Below, in pieces: positions 35,101 to 46,780 of a DNA stretch of 64,000 bases. Position numbers and translations under genes: made by a program. Location: the NCBI GenBank assembly GCA_027475525.1, contig JAMWFC010000049.1, positions 4,448,947 through 4,512,946 on the forward strand. The letters are read 5' to 3'. A model generated the notes under the pieces. It worked only from the letters and a program-made list of their open reading frames with translations, was not told the origin of the DNA and ran no database searches. Positions within the stretch are counted from its first letter, which is position 1; the number at the start of each line of letters is the position of its first letter. Origin of the DNA: Macrolepiota albuminosa (Eukaryota; Basidiomycota; Agaricomycetes; Agaricales; Agaricaceae).

Positions 35101-35688
35101 TTGCTCACTTTTTGATGTAATTTAATTGGCCCTGCCATTCCAGGATATGGTCAGAAAATCCTTGACAGACGCCGTGAGTGCTAATCCCAGCGCTAAACAT
35201 TGTACCATCTTTTGATAGATTTGAATGTCGGGTCTGCGTATATCCTGTCTCATTGTCATTGATCTCTTTAGACTTCTGATTGAAGTGCCTCGGTGATTGA
35301 CAGCACCAATTACTAACTCCTTTCAGTATTGATCGGAGTTTGGTCAGAGTCAATTTCTCAGCGTTGTGCTAGTGCTATGAGTTCTGAGCCTCCTTGGTCT
35401 TCAAAGTAGGTGAATGGAGTGTGCTGAGGGACTGATACTGGTGATTTTAAGGTAAATGGATAAGTCATGCCATAGAGCGACAGCGCTAGGGCTGCTCTGT
35501 ACCCAAGCTGGTCACTAGAGTCTCCAGTGTGTCAAGTGTTGGTCGACCTATAATGTATCTTGATGCACTCAGTCCAAGTAGAAGCCTATCACTAAGCTGA
35601 TTGTGAAAAAAATGCAGCAGCAGCAGCAGCATGTAAGGCTACATGCAAAAATAGAGGGAAAAATTGGAAACAGAGGCCAACACCATCA
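35101..35688 (-). pseudogene. Family A-like fragment and CAG repeat
   Basis: The minus strand of about 35590-35340 has a weak coding trace (THTPFTYFEDQGGSEL-like reading) with the same TAGCGCT words as family A, probably another piece of its pol. Close by at 35615-35631 lies a short (CAG)n tract. No complete domain can be named. Confidence 0.3.
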
Positions 35689-36357
35689 ATGGTAGTCAAT
35701 GGCAACAGTAGGACCATTGCTAATGATGGAGCCGCTGATGGTGGATCCACTTTAGTCATCAGATCTGCAGCCAACTTGGAGTGGCAACTGGGGCCTACAC
35801 TTCCCCTGTCACCTAGCGTACCACAAACACCACTGCCTGACTTACAGGAGAAACCCCCTGTCTTGTGCTCACTGCACATTCCACAGCCTCAGCACCACAA
35901 CAGATCCACAGTTCACAACAAATCTCAACCAAATGTATCAGCTTCTGCTCACGACGAGTCTGCTCACAACAAATCCGTTCATGACAAATGTGGTGATGAT
36001 ACAGCAGTGGTAGATGCCACTACTATCCACCTCTTACAACAAAGAGGATGGAGCCATCCAGACCCTCCAATTAATGGCCCTAGTGATGGTTCCCCTAGAT
36101 ATAGAGTGTCAAGAAGGGTGCTCGACATTCTTCAAGATGAGGACAATGACCAATTTGAAGGTGAGGAAAGGCTGGCATTACACAACCAAAAGAAGTGCAA
36201 GGCATTGCCTAATCAATTGTCAACAAATTCCAAGCGACTCTGCAAGTCTCAAGCACAAATGTTACAGGAGGATGCAGCAAGATACATTGATATGTCTACA
36301 CTAGCAGAAAGGAGTAGCAGCCACACTAAGGTCATTCAACCAGTCTGCTGTCATTGA
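35689..36357 (+). CDS. Unknown ORF, 222 aa, ending next to a polypurine tract
   Basis: The frame is open for 222 codons, with Pro- and Ser/His/Asn-rich low-complexity sequence in the first half (HDESAHNKSVHDK). The second half is charged, possibly helical (RRVLDILQDEDNDQFEGEE, KRLCKSQAQMLQEDAARYID). I do not recognise it. Eleven to twenty bases after the stop comes GGGGAAGGGGAA and then TGTTACATTAC, which looks like a polypurine tract and LTR start. It may therefore be the last ORF of a non-autonomous LTR element. The start codon is uncertain. Confidence 0.4.
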   Translation: MVVNGNSRTIANDGAADGGSTLVIRSAANLEWQLGPTLPLSPSVPQTPLPDLQEKPPVLCSLHIPQPQHHNRSTVHNKSQPNVSASAHDESAHNKSVHDKCGDDTAVVDATTIHLLQQRGWSHPDPPINGPSDGSPRYRVSRRVLDILQDEDNDQFEGEERLALHNQKKCKALPNQLSTNSKRLCKSQAQMLQEDAARYIDMSTLAERSSSHTKVIQPVCCH

Positions 36358-36360
36358 TGT

Positions 36361-36444
36361 GGGGAAGGGGAATGTTACATTACATTTTTGTAAACTATAG
36401 GGTTACAAAAATATAGGAATGTCTGTCATAGCAAAAAAAAAAAA
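36361..36444 (+). other. Polypurine tract, LTR-like start, 10-bp hairpin and A12 tract
   Basis: GTGGGGAAGGGGAA is followed by TGTTACATTACA at 36374. Arms ATTTTTGTAA (36384-36393) and TTACAAAAAT (36403-36412) form a perfect hairpin. A run of 12 A occurs at about 36431-36442. These could be the start of a 3' LTR or the end of a retroposed transcript; the data do not decide. Confidence 0.4.
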
Positions 36445-36449
36445 TATTG

Positions 36450-38240
36450 TAATCATCCATCTTCACTTCTCTTCTGTTGCCTTCCGTCTCTCAGTAAGCC
36501 GACTAGATGATTGGGTCCATTGCATTGGCAGCCAACTACTTTAGAAGTTGCTGCAAGCCCATCCTCTTGGGCCAGGGAGAGGGTCCTTGGCAGGGACTGG
36601 TGGAGGGATAGAAGATGGTTGAGGGGGTGACAGAGATGTTCGTGCAGGAGATGTCCCTGAGGATGTTTGTTGAAGCAGGGATGGAGCAATGGTGAGAGCA
36701 GATAAGTCAGCAGCATGATGGGATTGGTCAGTGGCAAGGGCAGAGGTGTCACCAGTGGGAACGGATATGTCAGCAGTGGCAGGGGATTGGTCAGCAGTGG
36801 GGTCAGGAGTGGTTTCTTCCTATTCAATGATGGGTCCAAGTCCACTGTGCCCTGTTGGATGCACTGCCACATCATCCTGAGCTGACGGACTGGAGGGATA
36901 GGTGGAGATGTGAAGTTGATTCTGCAAAGTGTCAACCACACCCCAAATATTGCAGATCTGCTCTTCCATCTGATGGATCTGTCCGGCATGGTCTTCAAGC
37001 GTCTCACCCACAAGAGAAACATTCATTTGCAGGGTTTCTATGTGGCCACCGAGTGTGTCGACTTGAGTCTGGTAGCGACAGAAGAAGTCCTTGATATGCG
37101 GTAACTAGCTCTCCTCAGCTGTGACAAACCCGTCCCACACCTGCTCCCCAACATTCTGCAATGCTTCCTGAAACTCATTCTCTATCCTGTCCAAACAGCT
37201 CTCCACCCCTGCCATCACACCAGCCACAATGTCCTCACTGTGACTAGACTCCATTGCCCGCTCCTTGCCCTTTCCCTTGACCAGAAGAGGATCTGCTGGG
37301 TGGTTGGAGGCCAACGGTTGGGATGGATGGACAGACGGTTTTGATGGTCCCACAATTGGACTGGCTGGTTCATCTGCTAACTATTGGTTAGCTATTTGAG
37401 CAGGAAAAGAGTTTCATACCATCATCACTCTCAATAATCCTCACTAACTTCTTTCTCAGTGGTTTTTTTCCCTTGCCCTTGTTGCTGGGCTTGATGGTTT
37501 TGTTGACAATTGTCAGGCTGCATGTTTGTTTGTGAATGAGCTGGCAGGGATCACATGCAGTGCTGCCCTTTGTCCTGACACACTGTAGCCGCTTACTTGC
37601 ACAATATTGGCAAGGGGGGTTGATGTGCTAACCCTTGCAACAAGGTGCTGTCCTCAGATACCTGCCCAACAGCATCCCTCCAGTAATTTCCCCCTTTGGT
37701 ATCCTGCCCTCTTGTTCTTCCTCTTCCCGGTATCAGATGGCTACCAGGAGGTGGATGGTTACCAATATAACTTACCTGTTTTTGCTTCTTGGAGGTTGGT
37801 GACGGACCAGATGAAACTCCTGCCACCAGAGGACTCAGTCGTTTTCTCTTCTTTGGAATTGGTGATAGACTAGATGAATCTCCTGCTGCTGGCCTATGAT
37901 CTATCCGGTCTTCTTGTGCCAGTGCCATTGACAGACCAGCCTTGGTTGATAGATCAGGTCGCTCTTTGCCCCCACTTGGTTCTTCCCCCCTTCTGCTCCT
38001 CTAGGACCATTTCTTTGCAGCATCCTTCAACCACCTGGTCATATCCTTGTCAGAAAGTATGCTCTGGAGTAGTGGGATGACTTTGTTGATGAAACTTCTC
38101 CTAGCATCAAGGAGGAGTTTCTTATCACCCTGGACCTGGCTGATTGTCAGCCACATGTCAACCTACAGGACGACTGTTAGTGCATGTCTAGTAGGCAGGA
38201 GTGCTTGCATCTTACCAGGTCCTTCAGCTGTCCTTTGAGT
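36450..38240 (-). pseudogene. Unknown repeat-type gene with Zn2Cys6-like cysteine cluster
   Basis: The minus strand reads, in order, a helical N-terminal part (LLLDARRSFINKVIPLLQSI, DKDMTRWLKDAAKKW, 38140-38030), a Ser-rich stretch with basic nuclear-signal-like KKRKRL and KKQKQ (37928-37770), and probably an intron. A cysteine cluster at about 37615-37510 reads CQYCASKRLQC then CDPC..C, spacing CX2CX6CX8CX2CX7C, which fits the fungal binuclear zinc cluster. Basic KGKKPLRKK follows, then a helical segment (SHSEDIVAGVMAGVESCLD), a coiled-coil-like part (HIETLQMNVSLVGETLEDHA, 37060-36870) and a Pro/Ser-rich end. Stops or frame changes at about 37104, 36820 and 38000 suggest a broken copy unless introns explain them. 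A DNA-binding role is inferred from the cysteines and basic tracts only. Confidence 0.45.
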
Positions 38241-38519
38241 TGATGCAGGTCTCCTCTGCAAGCAAGGTACAATACTCAAACATCCACATTAATGACCCAT
38301 TGGTGGAGTTCTTGATTAGACATGGCAGATGGAGGATTAAAGAAATGGACGAGAACTTTACACAAAGCAAGTTCTGAAAATAGATATCATGTGACCCTGT
38401 TTAAATTACAAAAGAAGTTTGATTTATTGCTTGACAAACCTTACTTTGTTTATCTTACAGTTTAGTAAATAACAATTAGCTAAGCAGGTCAAAAATTCTA
38501 GACAGTTTGATATAACTGC
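38241..38519. other. AT-rich spacer, no gene seen
   Basis: No open frame or LTR end stands out. It separates the zinc-cluster gene from the tRNA-like motifs. Confidence 0.4.
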
Positions 38520-38706
38520 ACTAGTGGGAGTCAAACCCACCTACTGCAAGACACTGTCAATTTACTACAAGGAAAAATTGATAACACTATCAATTCAAAT
38601 TCTATACAATACTGACTTGTAGTAAGCACCTGTAGTACAATGGAATATTGATACATTGATATTTCATATTGTGTGCAAGAGGCAGGTTCAACTCCTGCTA
38701 GTGCAT
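38520..38706. ncRNA. Two opposed tRNA-like or SINE-like pieces
   Basis: On the plus strand TAGTACAATGG (38633-38643) fits an internal A box and GCAGGTTCAACTCCTGC (38682-38698) is a perfect T-arm with B box, about 40 nt apart, followed by TAGTGCA. On the minus strand GTGGGTTTGACTCCCAC (38540-38524) is a second T-arm, also followed by TAGTGCA and preceded by TTGTAGTA. Neither folds into a full cloverleaf: the acceptor stem pairs at only four positions and no anticodon arm is convincing. A tRNA-derived SINE or decayed tRNA pair is the best guess. Confidence 0.35.
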
Positions 38707-39880
38707 ATTATATAATAGCAGCAGGCCACTGACATCTGCTAGCGTCATGTATTTGATCTGTTCAACACACCCACTTCTGCCCTTCCCCCTCTTTCTTCCC
38801 CATGCTATCCTCTCCACTCCCCACACTACCTCACACGCCACCCCACTTCCCTCCTCACCCCTGACCTGATGTCCGACGTCTGCTACATCTGCTAGTACAC
38901 CCACGCTCCTCCCCTTCCCCCTTCCCCCTCTTTTTCCCCACCCCCATCCCTCTTCTGCCACTCCCCATGCTCTCCGAGATGCCACTTCATGTGGCAGATG
39001 CCCACGCACCCCCTTTTCTTCTCTCCCACCCTGATGCTGGATAATGCTAGACAATGCTGGGGGTTGCTGATAGATACCAGCAGATACCCAGTGGATGCCA
39101 ACAGATGTCCAACAGACAGGGATGGATGCCAACAGATGCCAGCAGGTCATGACAGCTGCCGACGAACTCTGACAGATGCCAGGGTCAACATAAGTCTGTG
39201 TAGATGTCTGCTGGTGGCTTGTATAGGCCTGCATAGGTCTGCAGGGCCCTTTTGTGGATGTACGCTGGCATCAGAGGTGGGAAAAGGAGGGAAGGGGAGG
39301 TGCACAGCCTTGAGTTATTGCGGGGAGAAAGGGAGAGGGGAGAAAAGTGGGGAACCTCGAGAAGGGTTTATTCATGCCATGACGTCCACCAATGGAGGAG
39401 GCTTTCACTCGTGGGCTGATGCCTGCTGGTGGCTGCTGATGCACATTGATATCTGCTAGTGTCTGCTGGCATCCACTGGGCCTGTGTGTGCATGTGTGTG
39501 CCCGTCTTTTATCGATTCACTGGACTGTGTCATACAGCACATTGTGATACGTCCGCAGCTCTGTATTCCATGGCACTGTGGGCACTGCTCTGCTCCAGTG
39601 TAGCGGACTCCACTGGACATGTATAGTATGGCACAAAGCAAGCTCCTGTACAATGTATGACACATACCATTGTGATGTCTCTATGTGTTCCTATGCGCAC
39701 AGTCCATGACTTACTGGATTTTTTGCAGAAACGGTTCAGTGTGGGGAGCACTGCTTCAGCACAATGAGTCAAGGGTTCCACTTTTCATCTTACATGTGCT
39801 CTGAACACCATTCCTATATATGTCCAATCCTGGAGAATTGCGGTGAATCAATTATCTATGATGCCATGGGATTTCACACA
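38707..39880. repeat. Low-complexity region with diffuse CTGCTAG/CAGATGCC words
   Basis: A pyrimidine-rich stretch (38760-38960, many CCCCTTCC runs) leads into dispersed variants of CAGATGCCAGCAG (39068-39180) and their complements ATCTGCTAG/CTGCTGGC (38727, 38884, 39417-39475). TG-rich simple sequence lies at 39481-39502. No protein-coding signal is convincing. The last part may hold the undetected 5' LTR of copia-2. Confidence 0.35.
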
Positions 39881-42800
39881 GTATGAGAAGATACAACGAT
39901 TTATGGATGGCATACCAGATCATTGAGCATTCAATGTTCTTAGGGAAGAAGTTTGTCAGTTTTGGAATAACAATCCTGATAGAGTTTTTGACTTCTATTC
40001 TCTTGTGAATACAATATTAGAAATTGATATTGATGTCCAACGTCGACTGGCAGGATCCCAACAACATACCAAGACACAAACACCTCAAAAACATTCTTCA
40101 ACTACACATTCTTCTTTGATTTCTCCACAACAACATCCAGATCCTGTGCCTGACTCATGACAAAACACTTTGCATGATGCGACAAAGGACATTATGAGTA
40201 GACCAAGGGCAAATGTAGCGATTCCAGAGGAACCATCAATGGACATATTCACAGAACAAATTGCAGCCACACTGAGTTTTGTTGATGACAATCATGATAA
40301 TCCTGTACTATCTACAATAGCTGAAGAGGAGGAGAATAATACTGATTTTCACCTTTATGACAATTCTGTGGTTGATACTGAGGGTCAAACATCTTTTTAT
40401 GCTTTTCTGAATTTGGTGATGCCAGTAGCATTTGCAATCATCACAGACCAATACAACTCAATTCTTGATTCAGGGTGTACGACACACATAATCAAAGACA
40501 GGAAATTTTTTTGGACATACAATATGGGACAAGCCATACCAGTTGGAACTGCAAATTGCGGTACACTTACTATGCTAGCAAGAGGAGAAGTCAGGTTTTG
40601 TGCTAACATCAATGGCAAGATGTGAATACTGGTTCTGAAAAATTGCCTCCATGCTCCCAGTGTTCCCATTAATCTGCTTTCTGTTGGCTCAATAGTGGAA
40701 AATGACATGAAACTCGCTTTTGAAAAGAGCATGACAACACTATTTTTCCCACATACATTGAAAAGTCTAGGTGGAGAATCACTCCAAGTGATGGTTCATA
40801 AAAGATTATCTTTCTTGTATTGCAATTTTATTATGCCAACTACTAGGGTTGAAGTTTCACTTCCTGCATCAGAACCTATTTTGACATCCTGTCTGAAAAT
40901 CACATTTACTCCCAATTTATGGCACAGAAGGTTTGGGCACCTTGCCAAAGATATGACAAAAGCAGTTTTGATGAAGGATTATGTGATGGGCATGCAATAC
41001 CATGGACCTTTTGAAGATGAGCAATGCATTCCATGTATAATTGGGAAACAACTGGCATGACCATTTGACAATCATGACCATCAAGCAAAAAACATATGTG
41101 ATTTGCTACACATAGATTCCTGTGGATCTTTTCCAACAAAGTTCTCGAATGGAATTCTAGTCATTTTTATTTGATTCTAGACAACTATTCCAATTTCAGA
41201 AGCACAGCATTACTTTTGAAGAAAAATGTGGCAGCAAAACATTTTAAAAAGGTTCAAGCAGAATAGGAACTGAAATTGGGAAACAAGGTGAAAATGGTCC
41301 ATTGTGATGGTGTGAAAGAGTTAGTAGAAGGGGAATTGAAGGAACACTTAGAGGAGAAAGGAATTGTCTTACAGACCACAGCACCATATGCTCATCAACA
41401 GAATGGCAAAGTGGAACGTTATATTTGAACTATAAAAGACACAGCTTAGACGCTCATGGCAGAAGCTAGTTTACTGTTGTTGTTTCTTGGAGATGCAATT
41501 TTAATGGCCCAATACCTCAGGAACAGATTGCCAATGTTGACTCTTACTGGGACAACTACTCCATTTGAGATACTTCATGGGCATAAACCAGACTTGTCAC
41601 ATCTTAGAGTCTGGGGTTGCCAGTGTTTTGTACTACATTCAAAGGAAACTCAGAAGAAAAAAAAGGTGAAGAGGTTTGAAGCAATTTTTGTTGGTTACAA
41701 AGAAGGCAGATTAGGATGGAAAGTTCAAGATTTGAATGGACAATACTATTCTTTGAGGGACGTCATATTCAACAAGAACATAAAAGGGTAGTCAAAATTA
41801 TATTCAGTTCCAATACATTCCCAATCGATTTCTCATGAGACATCAAAGACATCAACAAATCCCTTATCGAACATCACATTATCTGATGATGACGTTGAAC
41901 AACGTCAAGAGATCAAGTCTACTCTAGAAGATAATACCAATGTAGGACGACCTCAAAGACACAGAGTGCGAACACTGGCTGGACAACATTATTGGGAGGA
42001 AGTTACAAAGAGGAATGAGCAATTAATGAACCTTTGAGCAGATCGTATAGCACAAATAGAACCTCATCAAAGCCTATTGGCAGTCCTTGATATTAACTCA
42101 TTGGTTCAAACATCTTTGCTTTCCATGGATGTCAAAAACATCTCAGTTCTTGAAAACTCTGCGATTTTTGATTACAAAGCCTACATATTACATGGTCCCA
42201 ATTCCTTACCTTTTCGGACAACCAAGCAATATGATCTTAATAAAGCACCGGAAAATTACAATGAGGTGATGAGAAGATCAGATAAGATGACATGGATGAT
42301 AGTGATGGAGAAAGATGTAGAGAGTTTGAAAGAGCAAGGAGTATTTACACTGGCAATATTACCAAAAGGCAAGAAGGCACTGGGAGTACGATGAGTCTAT
42401 GCTTACAAATACAATCCTGATGGAACAATTATATGAGGGAAGGAAAAAGCACGATTGGTCACCCAATGTTTCAGTCAGAGACCAGAAGACTATGGTTCTA
42501 CATATGCTCCGGTGGCTAAAATGACCAGTATTTGGATAACACTGGTGTATGCAGCAATGCATGATCTGGAAATCTTCTCTTTTGATGTCAAAACGGCCTT
42601 TCTGAATGCTCCACTAACTCATGATTTATATTGTAAACAAATTCCTGATTTCCCTGACAATGATCCTCAGAAAGCAAACAAACTTCTTCGAGCAATATAT
42701 GGACTCAAACAATCCTCCAAAGAATGGTATACTCTCCTAAGGAATGTACTTGAAGATATAGGCTTAGTCAGGTGCGAGGTTGACCATGCAGTATTCTTTG

Positions 42801-43800
42801 GACATTTCTCTTCTCCACCTCATCACTCAATTCCAGCGTTGGAAAACAACAGAGATCTTTTCATCATCATTTGTGTTCACATGGATGATGGTCTAAATGT
42901 AACAAATTCAAAACCACTATATGACTGGATAATTTGCAAAATGAACAAACATTTCATGGTCATAGATTCTGGTCCTACATCCTTGTATTTGGGAATCAGA
43001 ATTGATAGAGATAGGACCCAGAATAAATTGTGGCTATTGCAAAAAGGATATGTCCTAGATCTTTTGACATTGTACCATTTGCTGGACGTGACACCATTGT
43101 CACTACCACTTGTAGGCAAACTAGAGGATCTCCCAGAACCTCTACCGAACTCTCATCCAGATATCTCAGATGAGGATATCAAGATTCATTACCAATGTTT
43201 AATGGGGTCAATACTATACTTGAGTCTTTGTACTCAACCAGACATCATGTTTATGGCAATGTCACTTGGACGTTATAATGCTTTGCTGACACTAGCTCAC
43301 CTCTTGGCTGCAAAACAGGTCTTAAGGTATTTGTCAGGAATTAGAGACTATGCCCTTGAATACAATTTTAATCATTCAACATCAACCACTCCCTCAAGAC
43401 TCTTACTTCCTGCAGATTTTGGAACAGTTGACACTGACTGGGCATCTGATCCTTCAATGAGAAAAAGCGTAACAGGATATGCCTTCTTTTTATACTCAAG
43501 TCTAGTTTCATGGTCTTCAGTCAAACAACGCACTGTTGCACTCTCTTCAACAGAAGCCAAATATATGGCTTTATCACATGCCTTATGAGAAGCGATAGTG
43601 ATTCATTACTTCTTGACAGCATTGGCTTTACCAACTCCCCAACCTTTTCCAATATACTGTGACAACAAAAAAGCACATTAGAAATAGCAAATTTGGATTC
43701 TATTACATCATGATCAAAACATATCAACATACGATATCATTTCATATGTGAACATCTCAACACTGGTTCATTCAAGACATCCTGAATATCAACATCAGAT
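39880..43800 (+). pseudogene. Copia-2: Ty1/copia element, gag to RNase H, decayed
   Basis: The Gag end is at about 39920-40160 (CQFWNNNPDRVFDFYS). A protease follows with D-S-G (YNSILDSGCTTHIIKDRKFF, about 40450-40520). The integrase zinc region and core are next (LWHRRFGHLAKD, CIPCIIGKQ, LLHIDSCGSFP, 40910-41160), in broken frames to about 41790 (RVWGCQCFVLHSKE). The RT frame 42455-43588 is long and open (YGSTYAPVAKMTSI, FDVKTAFLNAPL, ICVHMDDGLNVTNS, LYLSLCTQPDIMFM) and runs into RNase H (DWASDPSMRKSVTGY, VALSSTEAKYMALS), ending about 43800. RT keeps MDD. The stops fall mostly where TGG or CGA would be expected (40623, 41058, 41427, 42392, 42434, 43587). It is AT-rich and unlike copia-1 in sequence, so a separate lineage. 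Confidence 0.88.
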
Positions 43801-44780
43801 ATGGTGGTGGACATCCTTATGAAACCATTATTGAAGGAATTGCACACCAAATTCTCTTCTTCCCTGGGCTTGGTTTTTCACAATTAACTTATTCACAGTG
43901 ACCACACTCTTGCTGATGGGGTTGTGTTGACCGAGAATGGTCTATTGGATCAGCTGACAGATATGGTCATGTGACAGTAGTAATGAGTTCGTGTTCATAT
44001 GTCTCTAAGCCTCAGTTGTTCTCTCTCTCTTACACAGACAGACTTCTGAGGTGTTATTACTCTGTCCGTAGGCTCTCATATCAGGCCAGCAAATCAGACA
44101 GTGATATTTAGTGGACGTAAGTATGTACAGGTACTTGGTTCTCAATTCCTCCTTTGATAGAGATTCTCCAAAAGTATGTGTAACACCTCATGTTTTGTCA
44201 GTTTTTCCATCATATTGCCATCTCCAGTTATTGGGGCAGGACATTGACTTACTGAGGAAAATGTGACCTATCTCCTTAGACCATATAATCGTCATTTGAC
44301 AACTCATTCCTCATTCTCCAGGCTCTTTATACAATTGACTTATCCTCAGGTCCATACATAAATATATGATTTCTTCCAACCTACAATGTGTATCGATCTC
44401 TCTGTGGTACAGGGACGTAACTTAGCAGTCATCACACTTTCGGATCCATCCTCAGTTGGCCTAATGCGCCACTGTCACGACTACCAACTAATATTTAATA
44501 TTCTCACTTGGTAAAATTAATTCTATACTGCTAATCGAAATATAGTAGTATGAGTGCCCGTTGTAGGTGCTCTCCAATCAACTATCTGTCCCATCTAGGT
44601 ACGATGCACAGAACCAAGCACTCCAATTACTTTGAAGGTGTTAACATGTCACACCCCATTAGGAAAGAAGGTCATTACAAACTGTCTATAAATATACTGA
44701 CACGTCTGCTGGAGTGAATACCTGCCTGCAACAAGGCTGTCGCATGTCTTATACGTTACCCTGGATACCACAAGAGTCAT
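43801..44780. other. Flank of copia-2 without a gene
   Basis: GATGGGGTTGTGTTGACC at about 43914-43931 could be a polypurine tract and LTR start. The rest has only short frames. I could not find a matching 5' LTR upstream of copia-2. Confidence 0.3.
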
Positions 44781-46780
44781 AAGGCATGAATCATCGATCA
44801 TCTGAGAAAGTAATTTCGATTCTTTCCATCTCTATAAGGCTGGGTTGGCAAGCTCGACCAAGGCTACCCTCGTGCTACTCCGTCGTTGCTTCATGCGCCG
44901 ATAGAATATTGCGCATCTCTTTCATTTTTATGAACGACCCTTGGAATGAGTGGTACCAGAGATTCATCCCACAGGTCTTTTCAGAATCACTGTTTTGTTG
45001 GAGAGCAGTGCCTCCGAATGATCCAACTCGTCCTTACGAGCAAGGTAGCAGGAGTAAGGTAAAGAACAGATCTAAACAGGAGCCAAACCAAGTAAAAGAG
45101 GAAGGACTGGTAGTGCGCGATTTTTCTTCCTGAAAGGAAGTAAAGTTCATAAATGATCGGACGGCGGATATAAAGGAGACGGAACGGAAGCAAAGGCCAA
45201 TTCAGTACAACAACCATCAATACCAGTCACGTAGTCATACTTACTCGTAGTAATCGTAGGGATTACAATCACACCCTTTACTTCTATATGACAAAAATTC
45301 ATACAACAAATCTTGTTTTGCTCTTTCACTTACTTTCTATCATATACAAAGCAATTTCTACTTCATATGGCCCAGCTCTGGTGGGTAGCACAGCCAAAGT
45401 TGAGCTGTGCCTGGTCACCGCTCCCACCGCAACCGCTTCTGTGTACGGAACGAAGACGTTCCTCCAACCAAAACTATATTTTCATCCCACTCCTCACTCT
45501 CACTCGTCCGATTCAACCCTGCCTTATTTGAAGTTAAGTGCATTACATATTTGCATTACTTGCCATATGCATGCGGGTCAAATTGAGCCTTTTGGAATTC
45601 ATTTTCTTGGTCTACATAGACCGTTCATAAGAATAGCCAACTATCCAGCATTCTTGTACTGAACACCATGTACATGGACCATGCTCTACTGTGATCACAT
45701 TGCATCCGCCTTCCTCAGTAAGAGTCCTGATCCTATCTCTATGTTTGGTTTGCTACCTGCTTGTCATGTTACACATGACCAAACCCAGATACAGTAGTCG
45801 GTACATACAATTTCTTCTTTAGTTTGATTCATTCTCGTTATAGGTACGTCGTGTTGTCAACGTGCCGTGCTACATAGTACAATAAATTCTCGTTATAGAC
45901 TCACTGTCGTGTTGCATTGCGAAACACCATCAGTGGCGTAACACTGCTGGATGCCTCAGACATGCATGTACTGCACAGCCATCAGCTCTACCCTTTGGCT
46001 CTGGTCAACTTAAACTCCACCGACTACAATCATAAACGTGGCCGATGCCGGACATCTCTTCTCCTTCCATTCGTTTTACGGATGTACTTTCGTGTGACAG
46101 AAGCAATGGACTGAGTAAGGCCTCAATCTCATCTGGAACGCCACGGCGTTTACTCTCCTCGCTTGCCGAGTTCAAGGACGCAATGAAGACCGGGCTTGGA
46201 TGAATCACTTGTCATTTGAAGAGACCCCGTCAAACCTACGTTCCTGACTGCAACTGAATTGTGTTCCTATGCATATTTATGTAACTCCATTGATATCTCG
46301 ACTTCATTCATCTACCCACAGATGACGTGAAAACTAGAGAGAGCATCAACTTTAGCATCCAACCATGCTTGTGTCATAATTATGTAAGGTTGATCTTTCG
46401 TATGGTATGCAATACGTATTGAAGTTACTTTGCCTCGTCCTATCATTCTATTGTACTTTGTGGAGTTGTGGCCGTATGATTCCAGATATAGCAGGCGCGA
46501 GCGATTGTTAAAGTACAGCAAAGCTGGTAATCAACGGCAATATCTGGCTAGATGGGTAAACCGGCATCTATTCTTCTGTTTGCTACTTCCATGCGGGTGA
46601 ATCATGGCGCAACCCTGATTCGATGTGTTCTAATTTGAGTTATTTCTGGCTGGACCCTCGAAATGTAGTATTTTGCCGATTCGATCTAGTCGCAGCCGTT
46701 GCGGCCTCTTCCATCGGATTCCAAGTATAAAAGGTCTATCTGCTCCATTCCAGCCTTTCAACACTGCACCCGTTCTCTCC
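44781..46780. other. Intergenic region; LTR-like end at 45249-45266; promoter of the MFS gene
   Basis: GTAATCGTAGGGATTACA at 45249-45266 closely matches the inner end of the chromovirus LTR and is preceded by GATATAAAGG at about 45165, so a decayed solo LTR is likely in 45.08-45.27 kb. The frames at 44786-45133 and 45288-45662 lack recognisable domains and I do not call them. The last few hundred bases before 46781 should hold the transporter promoter. Confidence 0.4.

Noticed and set aside
35615..35631. (CAG)n tract as a coding polyglutamine or polyalanine repeat
   Set aside because: It is short and lies outside any supported frame.
38620..38706. A functional nuclear tRNA gene
   Set aside because: Only the T-arm is perfect; the acceptor stem pairs at four positions and there is no clear anticodon arm.
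39481..39502. TG-rich simple sequence as a CRISPR-like or minisatellite array
   Set aside because: No regular unit or spacer structure; ordinary low-complexity DNA, and CRISPR arrays are not expected in a fungus.
45288..45662. A 124-codon plus frame with a hydrophobic start, considered as a secreted protein
   Set aside because: No continuation, no homologous copy in the window, and composition typical of chance frames in AT-rich DNA.
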